The notes under the pieces are model-generated. The model was not told the origin of the DNA, ran no database searches, and saw only the letters and a list, made by a program, of their open reading frames with translations. Shown one piece after another: positions 59,591 through 64,000 of a DNA stretch of 64,000 nt. Each line of letters starts with the position of its first letter. Position 1 is the first letter of the stretch. This DNA is from Chloracidobacterium sp. (GTDB lineage Bacteria > Acidobacteriota > Blastocatellia > Pyrinomonadales > Pyrinomonadaceae): positions 2,108,001-2,172,000 of the forward strand of contig JADJXP010000002.1 in NCBI GenBank assembly GCA_016715795.1, in the 5' to 3' direction. The position numbers and the translations under genes were made by a program.

Positions 59591-60951
59591 TCGCGGTCAG
59601 ATTTGAGCTTTTTCACCGGGCTGAAAAGTGTATTGGTATAAACGTGGAACATCCAGAAGAGGTTGGCGCTGAGCGCCGTCATAAAGAGGACGAACGGGAG
59701 CAAATGAACGATCGAGAAGAAGATGATGAAATACGGCACGACCGGACGGCGGATAACAAAATAGATCCTTCGCCCGATGCGTGTCACCTGGGACCGTGTC
59801 TCATATTTCTTGTGCGCCTCGGCCGCATACGTGCTGGCATTGGTCGCCCTCGTATTGCGCGCGTAGCTCGTCATTATCAGGCTGGTGATGGTGCCAAACA
59901 GGGCCGCGACGCCCAACCAGATGTAGAAAGGGTTGCCACTGGCCCGATAAAGCCCAGCTGTCACACCGAGACCGAACGATACGTAGAACACATAGTCGCA
60001 CAACGTATCAAAATGGGCGCCAAAGTCGGATTCCTTTGACTTGATCCGGGCGATCGCACCGTCCACATGATCGAGCAACGCTGACAGATAGGTCACAAGC
60101 GCCGCCACGACGCCATAAAAATATCCGCCGCGAGAGAAAAGGTAGCCTGAATAAATGCTGACGATCACACCGATCAATGAGACCATATTTGGCGTGATCG
60201 GCGTCTTGAAAATGTAGGGCAATATCGGCTTCAGGATGCGCTTATTGCGCCGCGCATACATGCCGTCTGTTGACTTCCAGATGTAACGGATCAGGCGGCG
60301 CTCGGCACGCCGGACGCTGTCGCGCGATTCGATCTTCTCAACAAACCCGTTACCTACTTCGAAGAGTTCCACGCGGCCGTTCTTTCGGTACGCCGCGGCA
60401 CGCTCCGCAATATACTCCGGTTCTGGCGACTCGAACGATGCGACATCCGCCGCCGGCATCCGATAGAGGCCGAGTTCTCGAGCGATCGGAATAGCCGCAA
60501 ACTCCTCATCGGTAATCACTTGCCCGTCGTTCAGATGAAATCGCCTCTCGGCATTAGACGGAGAATCGATGTCCTTTATATCGACGGCGATCACCGAATC
60601 GAACCCGTTACCGGGCGTCATGGTGGCAAAATTGTGCAATAAGCGGTATTCGCTTAACCGGTCCGATGTGAATACAAGCACGTCGTCATCACAGGTCGTT
60701 CGTATCGCATCGCGCCAGTCTGTGTCCGAAAAAGTGCATCGCTGAAAACTCGTCCGCCTTATGTCGTCGAGCACCGCTTCCAGCTCCGCCGTCCGCTCAT
60801 CCATTACGACGAAGATGGTCGCAAAACCGGCCCGCCGGAGGTCGATCACATTACGCTTAACCAGCGGCACGTCCGTTATCCGGAAGCAAGCAAGCGTTTG
60901 CCCCTCGAATTGCTCTTGTGAATTAACGAACAGGACGGCAGTTGATGTCAT
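59587..60951 (-). CDS. Nucleotidyltransferase-like/CDP-alcohol phosphotransferase fusion
   Basis: A 454-residue membrane protein. The N-terminal 200 residues have a degenerate nucleotidyltransferase-like fold (VPLVKRNVIDLRRAGFATIFVVMDE, VLVFTSDRLSEYRLL) that lacks the GxGTR core. The C-terminal part has about six transmembrane segments and the complete CDP-alcohol motif D-x2-D-G-x2-A-R-x8-G-x3-D-x3-D (LLDHVDGAIARI...FGAHFDTLCD). The domain layout resembles the inositol-phosphate cytidylyltransferase/di-myo-inositol-phosphate synthase fusion. It would transfer a headgroup from a CDP/CMP-activated compound to a lipid or alcohol. It overlaps neighbours by 4 nt on both sides. Confidence 0.87.
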   Translation of the reverse strand: MTSTAVLFVNSQEQFEGQTLACFRITDVPLVKRNVIDLRRAGFATIFVVMDERTAELEAVLDDIRRTSFQRCTFSDTDWRDAIRTTCDDDVLVFTSDRLSEYRLLHNFATMTPGNGFDSVIAVDIKDIDSPSNAERRFHLNDGQVITDEEFAAIPIARELGLYRMPAADVASFESPEPEYIAERAAAYRKNGRVELFEVGNGFVEKIESRDSVRRAERRLIRYIWKSTDGMYARRNKRILKPILPYIFKTPITPNMVSLIGVIVSIYSGYLFSRGGYFYGVVAALVTYLSALLDHVDGAIARIKSKESDFGAHFDTLCDYVFYVSFGLGVTAGLYRASGNPFYIWLGVAALFGTITSLIMTSYARNTRATNASTYAAEAHKKYETRSQVTRIGRRIYFVIRRPVVPYFIIFFSIVHLLPFVLFMTALSANLFWMFHVYTNTLFSPVKKLKSDRE

Positions 60952-62000
60952 TTGTTCAATGCCTCCTCGGTGGCTAGTTCGCTGACGGCTACGGCTTTCT
61001 TGGCGTCAGAGCGTCCTTTCTGAAAGGCGTACATCCAGATGAACAGGCCGTATGCCGCCCAGAAGATCGATCTGATCTTCTCGATCAGCGAGAGAGTGAC
61101 GCCAGCCGACACGCCCATTCCGAGCATCTTGAGCAGGATCGCGTTGCTGCCTTCCATGACGCCGACCTGGCCGGGCACAAAGAAGAACAATATATTGACG
61201 ACCTTCATCATTGCCTCGACGATATACGAGGTGAGCGGTGTGACAGCGGCGCCGATGAAGTAGAGAATAAGATAGACCTCGACAACATTCACAAGATTAG
61301 CCGCTATCTCAAGGAAGAAGACGGCATAGAACGCGCCGCTCTTTCGCTGGTAAAACTCGTGGACCTTGTCCTCGGTATGGCCGATGCTGTGGGTGCGGTC
61401 TTTGAACCACTGAATATCAGTCCTGCGAGCAAGCCAATGCCCAAGCCGCGTAAAGGCCTTGATGCGTTTTGAAATGACGTACTGGACGCCGATGATCGAC
61501 AGCACCATGCCGATGGCCAGCGACGCAGACATTATCTTGACGCTCGTCTTCGTCGAATAATTGGCCAGGAGCAGGGCGAGGCCGCTGATGACGACGAGAA
61601 TAACACTGACGGTGTAGGCGAGATTCTCTATGATGATCGACGACATGCCGTGGACCATCGGCAGCCGCTTGCGGATCAGCACGGCCTTGCTTGTCTCACC
61701 CAGGAACGGCCCCGTAAAGCTCAATAACCTTACGGCATCGCCCGCGAGCCTTATGTTGAACAGGTCGATGATGCGGATATTGCGGTGATCTTCCTCAATG
61801 CAGTACAGCCAGGCGATCGACCTCAGCCAGTGCCGCACGGCCGAGATCGCCATCACGATCACAAAGCCGAAGCCCATCAACCGCAGCGAGTCAGCGATCT
61901 GGCGCAGACCGACCGATGATACGACGTAATAGAACAGGATCAGCCCTAATACCAGGAACAGGACCTGAAGGGCCTTGATATGTCTTAAAACTCTCGCCAT
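60948..62000 (-). CDS. UPF0104/lysylphosphatidylglycerol-synthase-like membrane protein
   Basis: A 350-residue protein with about eight transmembrane segments, of the UPF0104/AglD-like family related to the flippase part of lysyl-phosphatidylglycerol synthases: IRLAGDAVRLLSFTGPFLGETSKAVLIRKRLPM and FFFVPGQVGVMEGSNAILLKMLGMG are hallmark stretches. These proteins often act in lipid headgroup export. It is the first gene of the phosphonate operon and overlaps the CDP-alcohol gene by 4 nt. A role as flippase for the modified lipid is inferred. Confidence 0.85.
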   Translation of the reverse strand: MARVLRHIKALQVLFLVLGLILFYYVVSSVGLRQIADSLRLMGFGFVIVMAISAVRHWLRSIAWLYCIEEDHRNIRIIDLFNIRLAGDAVRLLSFTGPFLGETSKAVLIRKRLPMVHGMSSIIIENLAYTVSVILVVISGLALLLANYSTKTSVKIMSASLAIGMVLSIIGVQYVISKRIKAFTRLGHWLARRTDIQWFKDRTHSIGHTEDKVHEFYQRKSGAFYAVFFLEIAANLVNVVEVYLILYFIGAAVTPLTSYIVEAMMKVVNILFFFVPGQVGVMEGSNAILLKMLGMGVSAGVTLSLIEKIRSIFWAAYGLFIWMYAFQKGRSDAKKAVAVSELATEEALNK

Positions 62001-62140
62001 CGAAAAGCGTTTTCAGAAAAAACGCAAAAATAGCCGTCGGCCTTACTTCGCGTGCAGCAAGGCGTGACCGCAATAGATTGTATCAGTTAGAAGCCGATTC
62101 TCTTAAGTGATACGCCGGAAACCCGACTCCTACGTCTACC

Positions 62141-63313
62141 CTAATTCGGTTTTACGACGATGTTTGGCTTGACCACGGGTTTAATAATCATCGGCTTCAA
62201 AATCGGCGTCGGCAATTTCTTCTTTGGCATTACCTCGAAATACCGCGGCGGCAGCTTATAGCCTTCGCCTCTGGCCTCGACCCAGGAAACCCAGCTTCCA
62301 ATGCCATGCGTGCCGTACTTTATCCAGCCGTAACCGCGCTCATCTCCCCATCCTGCCTCAAATCCCCAGTTCTGCCCCCAGGAATTCTTGATCAGCCAGG
62401 CGCCGCGGGTGTCGTCCCAACCGATGATGGCGACATAATGCCCGCCGACCTTGTGGCCGGCCTCTTTGTCATCGTCATCATTATAGACGTCGTTGGCCGC
62501 AATATCTCCGCCGATATAGGCCCCGAAAGTGCCGCCGGCATCTACCCACGAAGCCACCGCCCCGTGCTCGCAGAGCGACTGTTTTATGTTCTGAACGCCC
62601 GGAGCTCCCGGAGCATCGGGACTTGCCCAACCCCAAACAAGGGCATCGTATGGCGACGCAATGCCAGCGTCGGCAGTGCCGGTGATCCCAAGGTCGGGCA
62701 TTATGGTCTCGGACGTGGTCCCATTCAGGACCAGGAATTCACTTGCAAGATCCGAGCGTCCGCCGGGAGGAAACTCGCAGACGCCGGCACCGTTATTGTT
62801 GTTAGATACGACATATTGCTCAGAGCCATCGACCGACTTATTATTCCTGATGAGGTAGCTTGATTCATACGCCGCCAACGACGCGTACGCCCAGCAGTTT
62901 CCGCATTTCTGTGAGCGGACCGGCGTGATTTTGCCTTGCTTTCGCCAGTCCCATGCCTTCAAATTCGCCGAACAAGGAAGCTGTAATATTTGCTTTCCGG
63001 CCGCCAACCGCGCATCACGATCGATCTTCAACACGTCCATGGCCAACGAATACTGTTTCCGGGCCTGCACCGACGAGACATCGGGCTTCTTCCCGCCGGT
63101 GATATTCTCCACGCCGCGCTCAAGAGCGTGGGTATAGCCAACCTTGAACGTCAACTTCTTCGTCTGAACTCGGCTCCGGATCTTATTCAGGTCGGTCTTT
63201 ACCTTTGCCGTCGCTCTGGCTTCACGGACGTTGTAGTCCTCACGCTGCGCCAATACATCGCCCGTAAGGAATAGGAAAACGGTAATAGAAATAAATACGG
63301 GGACAATCTTCAT
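62141..63313 (-). CDS. Exported papain-family (C1) cysteine protease
   Basis: A 390-residue secreted protease: signal peptide (1-22), a propeptide of about 95 residues, then the mature C1 domain. Oxyanion Gln135 and catalytic Cys140 are in PVRSQKCGNCWAYASL, the catalytic His in VGGHYVAIIGWDD and the catalytic Asn in WLIKNSWGQNWG. The C-terminus is a Pro/Lys-rich tail (about 355-390). The 140 bp between it and the phosphonate operon hold no clear signal. Confidence 0.93.
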   Translation of the reverse strand: MKIVPVFISITVFLFLTGDVLAQREDYNVREARATAKVKTDLNKIRSRVQTKKLTFKVGYTHALERGVENITGGKKPDVSSVQARKQYSLAMDVLKIDRDARLAAGKQILQLPCSANLKAWDWRKQGKITPVRSQKCGNCWAYASLAAYESSYLIRNNKSVDGSEQYVVSNNNNGAGVCEFPPGGRSDLASEFLVLNGTTSETIMPDLGITGTADAGIASPYDALVWGWASPDAPGAPGVQNIKQSLCEHGAVASWVDAGGTFGAYIGGDIAANDVYNDDDDKEAGHKVGGHYVAIIGWDDTRGAWLIKNSWGQNWGFEAGWGDERGYGWIKYGTHGIGSWVSWVEARGEGYKLPPRYFEVMPKKKLPTPILKPMIIKPVVKPNIVVKPN

Positions 63314-63483
63314 CGCTGCTTCTCCTTGTAATTACTATCGATCCTGTTCCCCAACTGAGTTATAGCATAAAGGCCGACGGCCTCGCATCGCAGTAAGCCT
63401 CCTTTGCGGTTTTAGTAAGGGTTGTTTCTGTCGTGTTTCATTAAACCACTTCAAACTGATGCACTACCCTCTCGGCCATGTTC

Positions 63484-63512
63484 TTGACATGTTGCCCGAA
63501 TAGGATAATACT
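63484..63512 (+). promoter_or_regulatory. Promoter for the peptidoglycan-binding protein gene
   Basis: TTGACA (63484-63489), a 16-17 nt spacer and TAATACT (63506-63512), about 100 nt before ATG 63614. The rest of the 300-bp gap between the protease and this gene shows nothing else that I can name. Confidence 0.6.
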
Positions 63513-63613
63513 TCTCTCACAACCTAACTTCGATTCGGTTTTGAACGCAGGACGATGTCACCTCGGCGACGGGGCTTCTGCAGAATATTTGGAACTAAGG
63601 AGACCAACTGCGA

Positions 63614-64000
63614 TGCTAAAAAGGCTATTTTTTGCCGGTATTGTTTCCATTCTGTTTGTTTCGGCGGCGGCTGCCCAAGGCGGCTCGACCAAGGGAAGCA
63701 GCGATGCAAAGACCTCAACTGAGACAGCCGCCAAATCAGCGGCGTTTCGTCCGACCAAGGAGCAGGTGATGCAGGGGCAGAAGTTTCTCAAGGAGCAGAA
63801 ACTCTACAACGGCGAGGCCACCGGCCTATACAATAATGAGACCCGCGCCGCGATCAAGAGCTATCAGAAGGCGAATGGGCTTGCGCTCACGGGGAACTTT
63901 AATCAGGCAACGCTGGGCAAGATGAACATTGCCTTTACCGACAAACAGAAAGCAGCGGCGACAGGGATCGTCATGCCGGTCGAATCAACAGCAGGCAAAA
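63614..64000 (+). CDS. Exported peptidoglycan-binding-domain protein (3' end outside window)
   Basis: The open frame runs off the window end; 129 codons are visible. Signal peptide (MLKRLFFAGIVSILFVSAAAAQ), then a Ser/Thr/Lys-rich linker, then a PG_binding_1 domain at about 53-105 (VMQGQKFLKEQKLYNGEATG, ETRAAIKSYQKANGLALTG, TLGKMNI). These domains bind murein. Any catalytic partner domain would be beyond the window. The ribosome site is TAAGGAG before ATG 63614. Confidence 0.9.

Noticed and set aside
1..64000. rRNA, tRNA and CRISPR arrays
   Set aside because: I scanned for cloverleaf-like arms and regularly spaced short repeats and found none that I could support.

Overview
The window looks like a chromosomal segment from an Acidobacteriota bacterium, most plausibly class Blastocatellia. 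This is an inference from gene content: an ECF sigma factor overlapping a Ser/Thr kinase with a TolB-like propeller, a zinc-ribbon/TPR protein, many exported TPR proteins, a 'choice-of-anchor'/FG-GAP protein, a PilMNOPQ cluster and a radical-SAM protein of the membrane-spanning-lipid-synthase type. No rRNA, tRNA or CRISPR array was recognised. The window opens inside a phosphohexomutase gene and closes inside a peptidoglycan-binding protein gene.

Layout. 1-1.4 kb: phosphohexomutase (partial) and an FtsB-like protein. 1.8-6.9 kb: an exported Rhs/YD-repeat polymorphic toxin and its coupled candidate immunity gene. 7.3-10.2 kb: a Tes/MSS-like radical-SAM gene followed by a VapBC-type toxin-antitoxin pair that sits between two copies of the radical-SAM gene's 3' end. 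10.3-11.8 kb: a haem-motif/FG-GAP surface protein. 11.9-16.9 kb: the type IV pilus assembly operon pilM-N-O-P-Q (minus strand). 17.2-22.6 kb: MNT/HEPN pair, acyl-CoA dehydrogenase, PH-like protein, a complete insertion sequence with a 16-bp target duplication, a kinase-fold phosphotransferase of ACAD10/11 type, and an orphan HicB. 22.6-42.6 kb: a scattered reductive pyrimidine catabolism set (preA, preT, beta-ureidopropionase, semialdehyde dehydrogenase, NCS1 permease, dihydropyrimidinase, omega-aminotransferase), interrupted by two toxin-antitoxin-like pairs, a sigma factor/kinase pair, a frameshifted acetyltransferase and a displaced dihydropyrimidinase start. 42.7-47.3 kb: three exported TPR proteins in one operon. 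47.4-52.1 kb: acyl-CoA synthetase, TPR protein, phosphoglucose isomerase. 52.1-62.0 kb: a GH38-like enzyme and a tightly overlapping phosphonate operon (PEP mutase fused to a nucleotidyltransferase, split phosphonopyruvate decarboxylase, free nucleotidyltransferase, aldehyde dehydrogenase, nucleotidyltransferase-like/CDP-alcohol phosphotransferase fusion, UPF0104-like membrane protein). 62.1-64 kb: papain-like protease and a peptidoglycan-binding protein.

How the genes work together. The pyrimidine genes can import uracil/thymine-type bases and reduce them, open the ring, release beta-alanine-type amino acids and convert these through semialdehydes to acyl-CoA. The phosphonate operon has the enzymes to make a C-P bond, decarboxylate the product, activate a headgroup with a nucleotide and join it to an alcohol acceptor, so a phosphonate-decorated lipid or polymer is the leading hypothesis.

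Most striking are signs of repeated small-cassette insertion. Two toxin-antitoxin-like cassettes lie beside a metabolic gene whose end is present twice. Short dispersed repeats have landed in frame inside three protein-coding genes and as hairpins between genes.
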